DNA of 64,000 nt from NCBI RefSeq assembly GCF_016863555.1, contig NZ_BOPC01000032.1, positions 1 to 64,000 of the forward strand. Reading direction: 5' to 3'. Below, in pieces: positions 9,206 to 16,519 of this stretch. Positions within the stretch are counted from its first letter, which is position 1. Every line of letters starts with the position of its first letter. The notes beneath the pieces are model-generated. The model did not search any database, was not told the DNA's origin, and was given only the letters and a program-made list of their open reading frames with translations. The translations under genes were made by a program, and so were the position numbers. The DNA is from Micromonospora qiuiae (GTDB lineage: Bacteria; Actinomycetota; Actinomycetes; Mycobacteriales; Micromonosporaceae).

Positions 9206-9222
9206 TTGTCCCGCCGTGACAA
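9206..9222. promoter_or_regulatory. Inverted repeat in the divergent promoter region
   Basis: TTGTC-N7-GACAA is a perfect inverted repeat with 5-bp arms in the 138-bp gap between the divergent aldolase-aminotransferase and PucR-type genes. It ends 10 bp before the regulator start, a plausible place for autoregulation. The arms are short, so this is a candidate only. Confidence 0.35.
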
Positions 9223-9231
9223 AATCGTGGC

Positions 9232-10422
9232 GTGACCGCGCCCGGGTCCGTGCTTCCCTGGCGGCGCCTGCCCGCCGACCTGGCCACCGCGATGCGCCCA
9301 CACCTGCCGGTGGCGGTGGCCGCCGTGGCAGTGGCGGTCACCGAGGCCACACCGGCCTTCGCCGGCATCGCCGACGACAAGTTCACCCGGGACGTGCACC
9401 GCGCTGTCCAGGTCGCCCTCGACCGCTTCCTCGACCTGGTCGGCACCGGCGAGCCGGCGCTGCCGCCGCCCATCCGGGAGGTCTTCGTCGGGTTGGGCGC
9501 CGCCGAGGCCCGTGAGGAGCGCGGACCGGAGGCGCTGCTCGCCGCGCTGCGGATGGCGGCGCGGCAACTGCTGCGTACGGCGTCGCAGTCGCTGGGCCGG
9601 CTCCGTCCGGTCGGCACCGAGGAACTGATCGACCTGTCCGACGCGATCACCGCGTACGTGGACGAGCTGGCCGCGGCGAGCACCGACGGGTACGCCCTGC
9701 AACTGCGCGAGCAGGCCGGCGAGGGCGACCGGCGCCGTCAACTCGCCGAGCTGCTGCTGCGCGGCGACGGCATGCCCAGCGCCGTCGACGCCGCGGCGGC
9801 CCGGATCGGCTGGCCCGACCTCGACGCCGTGGTGCCCGTCCTGCTGCCACTGGACCAGGCTCGCGACGTGCGGTTCCGGTACGGCCCGGACGGCCTGGTC
9901 GTCGAACGTGGGCGCGACGCGGTGCTGCTGCTGCGGGCCGGCCCCCGGGCAACCCGGGCCGCGCTGACCGAGGCGCTTGCCGGGCGGTGGGTCATGGTCG
10001 GTCCCGAGTTGCCCTGGCCCCAGGTGCCGGCGGCGGTCCGGCTCGCCGAGCTGGTCGCCGGGCTGGCCGGGCCGGCTCCCGGCCCGCTCTTCGCCGACGA
10101 CCACCTGATCGCGCTGGCCCTGCGCGGCGAGACGGGCGCCCTGGCGGTGCTCACCGCCCGCCGTCTGGCGCCACTGGCCGAGCTGCGCCCGGCCCAGCGG
10201 GAGAACCTGCTGGTGACCCTGCACAGTTGGCTGCGGCACTGGGGCGCGCGCGCCGAGGTCTCCGCCGAGCTGTTCGTGCACCCGCAGACGGTCAGCTACC
10301 GGCTCAAGCGCCTACGCGACCTCTACGGCGCCGACCTCGACGATCCCACCGCGCGTTTCGAGCTGCTGGTGGTGCTGTCCAGCCGCCTGGCCCACCCACA
10401 CCCACCCCGCCGGCGCCGTTGA
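9232..10422 (+). CDS. PucR/CdaR-family transcriptional regulator
   Basis: A 396-residue regulator. The C-terminal 60 residues are the typical PucR HTH_30: LVTLHSWLRHWGARAEVSAELFVHPQTVSYRLKRLRDLYG, followed by DDPTARFELLVVLSSR. The middle resembles the GGDEF-derived CdaR central domain, and the N terminus is helical with no recognised sensor. It starts at GTG 9232 with no strong ribosome site, so leaderless translation is possible. It is divergent from the aldolase-aminotransferase/FGGY operon and is likely to control it in response to the sugar substrate. That role is inferred from layout. Confidence 0.85.
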   Translation: MTAPGSVLPWRRLPADLATAMRPHLPVAVAAVAVAVTEATPAFAGIADDKFTRDVHRAVQVALDRFLDLVGTGEPALPPPIREVFVGLGAAEAREERGPEALLAALRMAARQLLRTASQSLGRLRPVGTEELIDLSDAITAYVDELAAASTDGYALQLREQAGEGDRRRQLAELLLRGDGMPSAVDAAAARIGWPDLDAVVPVLLPLDQARDVRFRYGPDGLVVERGRDAVLLLRAGPRATRAALTEALAGRWVMVGPELPWPQVPAAVRLAELVAGLAGPAPGPLFADDHLIALALRGETGALAVLTARRLAPLAELRPAQRENLLVTLHSWLRHWGARAEVSAELFVHPQTVSYRLKRLRDLYGADLDDPTARFELLVVLSSRLAHPHPPRRRR

Positions 10423-10483
10423 TCATGAAGTTATCGCCATCGGCAAGCGCTTTCCGGGGCAATAACTTCATGATCAACGGCGC
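10413..10483. repeat. Long perfect inverted repeat with GTTGATCATGAAGTTAT arms
   Basis: Two perfect 22-bp arms (10413-10434 and 10462-10483) flank a 27-base loop. The arms are less GC-rich than the surroundings and contain the self-complementary TGATCA. The left arm overlaps the stop codon of the regulator. The structure could act as a terminator-like hairpin but lacks a T-run. The arm sequence resembles an intergenic element I recall as frequent in Micromonosporaceae, so it may be a dispersed REP/MITE-like element. Confidence 0.8.
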
Positions 10484-10488
10484 GGACT

Positions 10489-10547
10489 GGGGGTGCTGTG
10501 GTGGGGGGTGGGCGGGGTGGGGGCTGGGGGGTGGGGTGGGTGGGGGG
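10489..10547 (+). other. G-run tract with G-quadruplex potential
   Basis: About 60 bases consist almost wholly of G with single T or C interruptions, giving at least six separate runs of three or more G with loops of one to three bases. This satisfies the usual intramolecular G4 pattern several times over. It sits between the inverted repeat and the ABC-F leader region, in the non-template strand of the downstream gene. Confidence 0.8.
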
Positions 10548-10603
10548 TTGTTAGCCTGGGGGCGTGGCGCGGGGGACCGCGCGGCGGGAATGGGGAGCGC
10601 GAC

Positions 10604-10636
10604 ATGCTGTCGGGAGACGACGACATCTCTGGGTGA
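10604..10636 (+). CDS. Putative leader peptide upstream of ABC-F gene
   Basis: A ten-codon ORF (MLSGDDDISG, then stop) is preceded by GGGGAG six bases before its ATG, a better ribosome site than that of the ABC-F gene itself. Its stop lies about 100 bp upstream of the ABC-F start. Short leaders of this type control many antibiotic-resistance ABC-F and methyltransferase genes by ribosome stalling. The call depends on its position and ribosome site, as a ten-codon ORF alone is weak evidence. Confidence 0.4.
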   Translation: MLSGDDDISG

Positions 10637-10690
10637 GCAGCCCAGCAGCTGGCCGTGCGGTCAGCTGCCCAGTCGTAGCCCTGTCTTCCC

Positions 10691-10706
10691 GACCGGGGCG
10701 CCGGTC
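10691..10706 (+). promoter_or_regulatory. Hairpin in the ABC-F leader, possible attenuator
   Basis: GACCGG-GGCG-CCGGTC forms a perfect 6-bp stem with a 4-base loop, 32 bp before the ABC-F ATG. Further upstream, two CAGCTG copies around 10650-10672 could make an alternative stem. Together with the candidate leader peptide this resembles transcription or translation attenuation. Folding was judged by eye only. Confidence 0.35.
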
Positions 10707-10738
10707 GCGTCCCGGCTTCTTCCCGAGGTCTGCCTGTC

Positions 10739-12379
10739 ATGTTCGACGTCTGCGTTGTCTGCACCAACCTCTCCTTTTCCTGGCCCGACGACACTCCGGT
10801 GTTCCGGGATCTGTCCTTCACCGTGCCGCCGGGCCGGACCGGCCTGGTCGCGCCGAACGGAGCCGGCAAGTCCACTCTGCTGCGCCTGATCGCGGGTGAC
10901 CTGACCCCCACCGGCGGCAACGTGACCGTCGAGGGCGTGCTCGGCTACCTGCCGCAGCACCTGCCGCTGGCCGGCGAGCTGACCGTGGCGGAGGTGCTGG
11001 GCGTCGCCCCGGCGTTGGCGGCGTTGCGGGCCATCGAGTCCGGCGACGCCAGCGAGGAGAACTTCGCCGCCATCGGCGACGACTGGGACGTCGAAGAACG
11101 TAGCCGCGCCGAACTCGACCGGCTCGGGCTGGGCGAAGTCGCCCTGGACCGGCGACTGTGGACTCTCAGCGGCGGGCAGGTCGTCTCGCTCGGCCTGGCC
11201 GCGCAGCTGCTGCGGCGTCCGGACGTGCTGCTGCTCGACGAACCGACCAACAACCTCGACATCGACGCCCGGCACCGGCTGTACGAGGTGTTGGAGCACT
11301 GGTCGGGGTGCCTGCTGCTGGTCAGCCACGATCGGATGCTGCTGGACCGGATGGATCGCATCGCCGAACTCGACGGCGGGCAGCTGCGGCTGTTCGGCGG
11401 GAACTTCACCGCCTACGAGGAGGCGGCACAGGCCGCCCGGGAGGCGGCGGAGCGCAACGTGCGCAGCGCCGAGCAGGAGGTCAAGCGGGAGAAGCGGGAG
11501 ATGCAGCAGGCCCGCGAGCGGGCCGAGCGCCGGGCCGGCAACGCCGCCCGCAACCTCGGCAACGCCGGCCTGGCCCGGATCGTCGCCGGTGGGCTCAAGC
11601 GCAGCGCCCAGGAGTCGGCCGGGCGGGCCCGGCAGGCCCACGCCAGCCGGGTCAGCGAGGCGCAGGGCCGGCTCGACGAGGCCAGCCGGGCGCTGCGGGA
11701 GGACCAGACGCTGACGCTGGACCTACCGGAGACCGACGTGCCGGCCGGCCGGACGTTGATCGAGGCCGAACGAGCGCAGGTGTGGCACGCCGACCGGCCG
11801 TTGTTCGCCGGCGACGGTGTCGAGTTGACCATCCGGGGGCCGGAGCGGATCGCGTTGACCGGACCCAACGGTGCCGGCAAGTCGACGCTGCTGCGCCTGC
11901 TCTGCGGCGAACTGGCACCGGAGGGCGGTCAGGTACGCCGGGCCGACGGGCGGGTGGCGTACCTGTCGCAGCGGCTGGACCTGCTCGACGACGAGCGTAC
12001 GGTCGCGGAGAACCTCGCCGCGTACGCCCCGGAGCGCTTGCCGGCCGAGCGGATGAACCTGCTGGCCCGGTTCCTGTTCCGGGGCAATCGGGCCCACCTG
12101 CCGGTCGGCGTGCTCTCCGGCGGCGAGCGCCTGCGCGCCACCCTGGCCTGTGTCCTCTACGCCCAGCCGGCGCCGCACCTGCTGCTGCTCGACGAGCCCA
12201 CCAACAATCTCGACCTGGTCAGCGTGGGCCAGTTGCAGAACGCGTTGGACGCCTACCGGGGCGCGTTCCTGGTGGTCAGCCACGACGAGCGGTTCCTGCG
12301 CGACATCGGCGTACGCCGGTGGCTGCGGCTCGACGGCGCCGGCCTGCGCGAGATCCCGGCGCCCAGCCCCGAGGGTTGA
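10739..12379 (+). CDS. ABC-F family ATP-binding protein (ribosome-associated or antibiotic resistance type)
   Basis: A 546-residue soluble protein with two ATPase cassettes and no membrane segment. The first cassette has Walker A APNGAGKST, signature LSGGQ and Walker B VLLLDEPTNNLD. The second has TGPNGAGKST, LSGGE and LLLLDEPTNNLD. Between them lies a charged helical linker (about residues 225-330, rich in Arg, Glu and Ala), the element that reaches into the ribosome in this family. Such proteins rescue ribosomes from antibiotics or from stalling. No good ribosome site is visible before ATG 10739, consistent with regulation through the leader at 10604-10706. A strong terminator follows at 12392-12437. 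Whether it confers resistance, and to which drug class, cannot be read from the sequence. Confidence 0.88.
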   Translation: MFDVCVVCTNLSFSWPDDTPVFRDLSFTVPPGRTGLVAPNGAGKSTLLRLIAGDLTPTGGNVTVEGVLGYLPQHLPLAGELTVAEVLGVAPALAALRAIESGDASEENFAAIGDDWDVEERSRAELDRLGLGEVALDRRLWTLSGGQVVSLGLAAQLLRRPDVLLLDEPTNNLDIDARHRLYEVLEHWSGCLLLVSHDRMLLDRMDRIAELDGGQLRLFGGNFTAYEEAAQAAREAAERNVRSAEQEVKREKREMQQARERAERRAGNAARNLGNAGLARIVAGGLKRSAQESAGRARQAHASRVSEAQGRLDEASRALREDQTLTLDLPETDVPAGRTLIEAERAQVWHADRPLFAGDGVELTIRGPERIALTGPNGAGKSTLLRLLCGELAPEGGQVRRADGRVAYLSQRLDLLDDERTVAENLAAYAPERLPAERMNLLARFLFRGNRAHLPVGVLSGGERLRATLACVLYAQPAPHLLLLDEPTNNLDLVSVGQLQNALDAYRGAFLVVSHDERFLRDIGVRRWLRLDGAGLREIPAPSPEG

Positions 12380-12391
12380 TCCGTCAGAGTC

Positions 12392-12437
12392 GCGGCAGGT
12401 CGGGCCGTCCCGCCAGCGGGACGGCCCGACCTGCCGC
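12392..12437 (+). terminator. Strong hairpin after ABC-F gene
   Basis: Perfect 20-bp GC-rich arms (12392-12411 and 12418-12437) surround a GCCAGC loop, starting 12 bp after the ABC-F stop. There is no T-run, as is common for actinobacterial terminators. Its symmetry means it may also stop transcription coming from the minus side. Confidence 0.85.
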
Positions 12438-12457
12438 AAGCCGTGTCCAGACACGGC

Positions 12458-12736
12458 TCAAGGGCGGGGCGCCAGGACACGTACCGGTGTGGTCCTGATC
12501 TCGTTCGGGTCGCCGTCGTCGCCGAGGTAACCAGAGCCCCAGGCGACGACCGTGCCGTCCGCACGGAGGGCGAGGTTGTGCGAGCTGGCCGCAACCGCGA
12601 TCACCCGGTCGAGCAGGGAGCGCGGGTGCGCCATCGCAACGCCCGCCGGCAGAATCATGACCAGAGCCAACAGTACGGCCAGGAGGCCGGTGCACCGGCC
12701 GATGACGTACACCGGTCCGTCTGTGACTGAATGCAT
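12458..12736 (-). CDS. Short secreted RCC1-repeat protein, probably a truncated remnant
   Basis: A 92-residue product begins with a signal peptide (RCTGLLAVLLALVMILPAG, then VAMA) and is followed by a single RCC1-like blade (VIAVAASSHNLALRADGTVVAWG). Full RCC1 proteins need about seven blades, so this is most likely the 5' remnant of a longer secreted gene or a non-functional fragment. ATG 12736 is chosen because the signal peptide begins there. No convincing ribosome site is present. Confidence 0.45.
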   Translation of the reverse strand: MHSVTDGPVYVIGRCTGLLAVLLALVMILPAGVAMAHPRSLLDRVIAVAASSHNLALRADGTVVAWGSGYLGDDGDPNEIRTTPVRVLAPRP

Positions 12737-12801
12737 TCGAGTGGCTGCTCTGTGTGATGTCGGGTGGGTGACACCCGGGAACGAGGGATGGTGGGGGCGG
12801 C

Positions 12802-12890
12802 CCTGTCGAGCTGATGGCGTGAACGGATCGCGGCGGCCTGCCACCGGTGGAGGCTGTGGCGCGATAGCACGAACGGTTCAGCTCGACAGG
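12802..12890. repeat. Inverted pair of CTGTCGAGCTGA elements
   Basis: Two copies of CCTGTCGAGCTGA face each other (12802-12814 forward, 12878-12890 reverse), enclosing about 63 bp. The flanking bases of each copy also resemble the pattern ACCGTT(T/C)GTGC or GTGAACGGATC. Related single copies occur at 22003-22031 and 27934-27957, so this is a dispersed intergenic element. Its nature (REP-like, binding site or mobile remnant) is unknown. Confidence 0.7.
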
Positions 12891-13023
12891 GTCGCAGGCG
12901 GCAAGCAGTTGCGGCTGATCCGGCCGAGTGCCTCCACCTGGCGGACCACCTGCACCGGAAACGGCAGCGCAGGTAGGCCCGGGCCATGGCACCTCGTCGC
13001 GAGGCGGTCCCGACGCCGAGGTG

Positions 13024-13272
13024 ATGCGCGACCTGTACGGCGTCGCCGCGACCCGCTGGGTCGACGAGGGCCGCGCCGCGGTCCTCCCGCCCGCCCGTGG
13101 GGTCGGCGCCGGCCGGGCACTCGGGACAGCCGTCATCGACTGGGCCGCCGACAGCGGCTTCGGCAGCGTGGTCACCGACTGGCGGGTGACCAACCTGCTG
13201 TCCTCCCGTACCTGGCCGAGGCTCGGCTTCACCGAGACGTTCCTCCGGCTGCACCGGACGATCGCTTACTGA
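13024..13272 (+). pseudogene. GNAT acetyltransferase remnant (C-terminal part)
   Basis: Eighty-two codons match a decayed GNAT N-acetyltransferase. The acetyl-CoA pocket (GVGAGRALGTAVIDWAADSG) and the strongly conserved tail (DWRVTNLLSSRTWPRLGF, then TETFLRLHR) are intact. They are joined directly to WVDEGRAAVLPPA, which normally lies much further upstream. About 100 or more residues including the substrate-binding beta-sheet are missing, so an internal deletion has left a non-functional gene. Confidence 0.6.
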
Positions 13273-13302
13273 GCGCCGGGACATCGGAGGTCGTACAGCC
13301 CG

Positions 13303-14022
13303 CTACCTGCCGCCGGCCAGTGCCTCGCGCATCCGGTTGATCTCGACTGCCTGTTCCACCACGACGCTGCTGGCCATCTCGTTGACGATGCCGTCGGTGC
13401 CGAGCGCGAGCACCTCGTCCGCCATCTCGATCGCGCCCTGATGATGATCGGTCATCATGGCGACGAACATCCGGTCGAACTCGACGCCGCGAGCCGCGGT
13501 GAGACGGTTCAGCGCCTCCGCCGACTGCATGCCGGACATGGTGTGCCGGTGGTCGCCGCCGGAGTCGCGGTCCAGGCCCCGGTCGGCGAGCCAGACCTCC
13601 AGGAACTTGATCTCGGGCCCCTGAGCCGCCAGGATCCGCTCCGCGATGCTCTTGAGTTGGGGGTTCTCGCCGCGGTCGGCCACCAGTCGGGCCATCACCA
13701 GCGCCTGCTCGTGATGCGGAATCATCATGGTGACGAAGCGCACGTCGGCGTTGTTGTGCGGCTGGCGCGGCAAGGCGGAGATGTCGTTCGCCGCAGCCGT
13801 CTTCGCCGGCTCACCGGGGCGACCGGGCATCAGCACCGGCGCGGTGGAGTCCGGCAGGCCGGGCAGCTCGATGGAGGTCGACGGGCTCGCTGCCGGTTCC
13901 GGCCCGTCGTCGGGCAGCCAGAGGAACACTGCCGCCCCGACGGCCAGCACCAGCACGCCCACCTCGATCAGCACAACCGGCCGTGACTGGCGGAGAAACC
14001 TGCGGATCGGTACGCGTAGCAC
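13303..14022 (-). CDS. DUF305 membrane-anchored protein
   Basis: A 239-residue protein with one N-terminal membrane anchor (VVLIEVGVLVLAVGAAVFLW) and an extracytoplasmic part carrying two DUF305 (ferritin-like) repeats. Each repeat contains the family's double-histidine helix: VTMMIPHHEQALVMARL and VAMMTDHHQGAIEMADE, and a Met/His-rich segment (HRHTMSGMQSAE) lies between. Members of this family are often linked to copper or other metal handling. GTG 14022 is chosen because GGGAGG lies six bases upstream and the anchor follows directly. It stands alone, divergent from the LVIVD gene. Confidence 0.85.
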   Translation of the reverse strand: MLRVPIRRFLRQSRPVVLIEVGVLVLAVGAAVFLWLPDDGPEPAASPSTSIELPGLPDSTAPVLMPGRPGEPAKTAAANDISALPRQPHNNADVRFVTMMIPHHEQALVMARLVADRGENPQLKSIAERILAAQGPEIKFLEVWLADRGLDRDSGGDHRHTMSGMQSAEALNRLTAARGVEFDRMFVAMMTDHHQGAIEMADEVLALGTDGIVNEMASSVVVEQAVEINRMREALAGGR

Positions 14023-14264
14023 AACTTGCCTCCCGCCATGGGGACCGAGGTTGGCCGGGATCGTAACGCGGCACCGGGATGTGACAGCAGGGGTTGGGCC
14101 CGGCAAAAAAGCGTTATTAGTCGTGCTCGCGGTTCTCCGTGTTCCCGCTGTTGCCTAATCGTGACCCATCGACCGGGCTGACTGTGAGCTGAGTCACAAA
14201 ACCTGATGGTGACATCGGGTTATCGTCCCGCTACCCCGCTCACCCATGAGGAAGGGTTTCCTAC

Positions 14265-15932
14265 ATGTCCCAATCATCCCCACGAGGGAGACGGAACCTG
14301 GTTCTCGGCTTGGCCGCAACCGGCGCCCTGCTCCTGACCACCGTCGCGGCGGTGCCGGCCAGCGCCGCCGCGAACGAGATCCCGGGCGTTGACGAGATCG
14401 TCAGCAGCTCGAACCTCACCCAGATCGCCAACGTCCCGAAGTTCGGCGCGTTCGCCGACGAGTCGGCGTACAACAGCGACCTGGCATTCCAGGGCGACTA
14501 CGTCTTCGCCGGCAACTACAACGGGTTCAACGTCTTCGACGTCAGTGACCCGGCGTCACCGCAGGTGGTCAGCCAGGTCGTCTGTCCCGGTGGGCAGGGC
14601 GACCCGTCGGTCTTCGGCGACCTGCTGTTCCTCGCCGTGGACGCGCCCCGCAGCGACGACTCGTGCAACAGCACGGGTGGCTCGGTGAGCAATCCGGCCC
14701 ACTGGGAGGGCGTCCGGATCTTCGACATCAGCGACAAGGCCAACCCGCGGTACATCAAGTCGGTCCGCACCGACTGCGGTTCGCACACGTTGACGGTGGT
14801 GCCGAGCAAGGACGACAAGGACGTGTACGTCTACGTCCAGTCGTACGGCCCGCCGGCCAACGGCAGTGGGGCGTACTGCAAGCCGCCGCACGACAAGGTC
14901 TCGATCATCAAGGTTCCGCTGGACGCACCGACCAGCGCCGCCGTGGTGGCGGCTCCGGTGCTGTTCCCGGGAACCAGCGGCGCCAACTCCACCAGCGGAT
15001 GCCACGACATCACCGTCTACCCGGCGCTGGACCTGGCCGCCGGCGCCTGCATGGGTGACGGGGTGCTGATGGACATCTCCGACCGGGAGAATCCGGTGAT
15101 CCTGAGCCAGGTCCGGGACACCAACTTCGCCTTCTGGCACTCGGCCACGTTCAACAACGCCGGCACCAAGGTCGTCTTCACTGACGAGCTGGGCGGTGGC
15201 AGCGGCGCGATCTGCACCGCCAACTACCGGACCAACCAGGGCGCCAACGCGATCTACGACATCGTGGGCTCCGGTGCCGACCGGCAGTTGGTCTTCCGGA
15301 GCTACTTCAAGATTCCGCGGCTGAACAGCCCTCGGGAGAACTGCGTCGCCCACAACGGCTCGCTGATCCCGGCGATGGGCCGCGACATCATGGTCCAGGC
15401 GTGGTACCAGGGCGGCGTCTCGGTGATCGACTTCACCGACTCGGCCAACCCGGTCGAGCTCGCCTACTGGGAGCGGGGTCCGCTTTCGGACACCCGTTCC
15501 GTCCTCGGTGGATCCTGGTCGACGTACTGGCACAACGGGTACCTCTACTCCAACGACATCCAGAAGGGCCTGGACGTTCTGAAGCTGGACGACGCGCGTA
15601 CCAACAACGCGCGGGCCATCGCCTTCGCGGAGCTGAACGTCCAGACCCAGCCCAGCTACCCGGCCTGCACCACCGTCCTGCGTGGCCGGCAGAACGGTAG
15701 CCTCACCATCAAGTCCGGCATCACCTGCTTCGACCGGGTGAACCAGAACGGCGCGATCAAGGTCAATCCCGGCGCCGGTCTGATCGTGTTCAACTCGAGC
15801 CTCGACGGCTCGCTGCACGCCGTCGACGCCTCGGTGGTGTCGATCGTGGAGAGCAGTGTGAACGGCTCGGTGAACGCCCCCGGTGCCGTCATCCGGGACA
15901 GCACGATCAACGGATCGGTACGGAACAGCTGA
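14265..15932 (+). CDS. Secreted LVIVD-repeat beta-propeller protein
   Basis: A 555-residue exported protein. It has a signal peptide of about 35 residues (LVLGLAATGALLLTTVAA, cleavage after ASA) and then repeated LVIVD-type blades of the form G-V-x-I-F/V-D-I/V-S-D-x-x-N/S-P (FNVFDVSDPASPQ, VRIFDISDKANPR, VLMDISDRENP, VSVIDFTDSANP). The last 70 residues change to a short repeated pattern (GSLTIKSG, NGAIKV, SLDGSLHAV, SVNGSV), which suggests a small beta-helix. No catalytic motif is apparent, so it may bind ligands on the surface or outside the cell. GAGGAAGGG about 10 bases before ATG supports the start, and a hairpin terminator follows. Confidence 0.85.
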   Translation: MSQSSPRGRRNLVLGLAATGALLLTTVAAVPASAAANEIPGVDEIVSSSNLTQIANVPKFGAFADESAYNSDLAFQGDYVFAGNYNGFNVFDVSDPASPQVVSQVVCPGGQGDPSVFGDLLFLAVDAPRSDDSCNSTGGSVSNPAHWEGVRIFDISDKANPRYIKSVRTDCGSHTLTVVPSKDDKDVYVYVQSYGPPANGSGAYCKPPHDKVSIIKVPLDAPTSAAVVAAPVLFPGTSGANSTSGCHDITVYPALDLAAGACMGDGVLMDISDRENPVILSQVRDTNFAFWHSATFNNAGTKVVFTDELGGGSGAICTANYRTNQGANAIYDIVGSGADRQLVFRSYFKIPRLNSPRENCVAHNGSLIPAMGRDIMVQAWYQGGVSVIDFTDSANPVELAYWERGPLSDTRSVLGGSWSTYWHNGYLYSNDIQKGLDVLKLDDARTNNARAIAFAELNVQTQPSYPACTTVLRGRQNGSLTIKSGITCFDRVNQNGAIKVNPGAGLIVFNSSLDGSLHAVDASVVSIVESSVNGSVNAPGAVIRDSTINGSVRNS

Positions 15933-15953
15933 TCCCCCCGGTCGACAGCAGTA

Positions 15954-15987
15954 GCTCCGGCCCGGCGGTCTCCCGTCGGGCCGGAGC
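15954..15987 (+). terminator. Hairpin terminator after LVIVD gene
   Basis: Perfect 11-bp GC-rich arms GCTCCGGCCCG (15954-15964) and CGGGCCGGAGC (15977-15987) surround a 12-base loop, 21 bp after the stop codon. Confidence 0.8.
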
Positions 15988-16049
15988 GCGGGCGAGGCGA
16001 TGTCCGACCCTGGTCCTATCCCGAACGCCGGCCCGGCAAGCCGCGGGTC

Positions 16050-16346
16050 GTGCGCACCGACATCGCGGTGCTGTACGTCGGGGACGAGGCCGAGAAACAG
16101 GCGTTGCTCCTGGGCGAGCCGGAGAGGTTCTTCACCACCCCCGGATACGACGGGCTGCCCCTGGTCATGCTGTGGCTGGCCCGGGTGGACGTCGACCGCC
16201 TCGAGGAGTTGGTGACCGACGCGTGGCGGATGCGAGCACCCGAGACTCTCGCCGCCGAGCTTGACGGTGCGGCGCGCGAACGGCGGACGCCTGAGGCTGC
16301 AATCGAAGTCAATGAGTCCTTGTCTATGTTATCGCTCACATGTTAG
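16050..16346 (+). pseudogene. MmcQ/YjbR-family fragment
   Basis: The frame encodes IAVLYVGDEAEKQALL, then FFTTPGYDGLPLVMLWLARVD and LVTDAWRMRAPETLAAELD, which is the C-terminal two-thirds of a YjbR/MmcQ domain. The family's N-terminal strand region (through WxVRGKxFAW) is missing. Upstream codons in the same frame (RPGKPRVVRTD) continue without a proper start. It is most likely a 5'-deleted gene. The final residues run into the operator region of the next gene. Confidence 0.5.
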
Positions 16347-16401
16347 CGTTGCTCGCACAGCTTGCTGGTGCTGTTTGTGACGATCGGTGTTGGCGCTAAC
16401 A
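16340..16401. promoter_or_regulatory. LacI-type operator pair upstream of second GH43 gene
   Basis: TGTTGGCGCTAACA at 16388-16401 is a near-perfect 14-bp palindrome with one mismatched pair, matching the TGTTAGCGCTAACA type of LacI-family operator. An additional half-site ATGTTAGCG lies at 16340-16348, inverted relative to CGCTAACAT at 16394-16402. Both are upstream of the GH43 start at 16520. This spacing would allow looped binding of a LacI-type dimer pair. No LacI gene is present in the window. Confidence 0.55.
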
Positions 16402-16519
16402 TCCACCCTCCTGCATGGCTCGGCAAATGCGAGCTCCCCGCACCCGCGACCAAGCCCGGCGCGGCGGTCACGTCCCGGACCGGCTGCGTGACGGACGCAC
16501 ACCACCACAGGAGCCCGTT

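Noticed and set aside
12928..13023. Extended N terminus of the GNAT fragment
   Set aside because: The codons before 13024 are Pro/Gly-rich with no acetyltransferase similarity.
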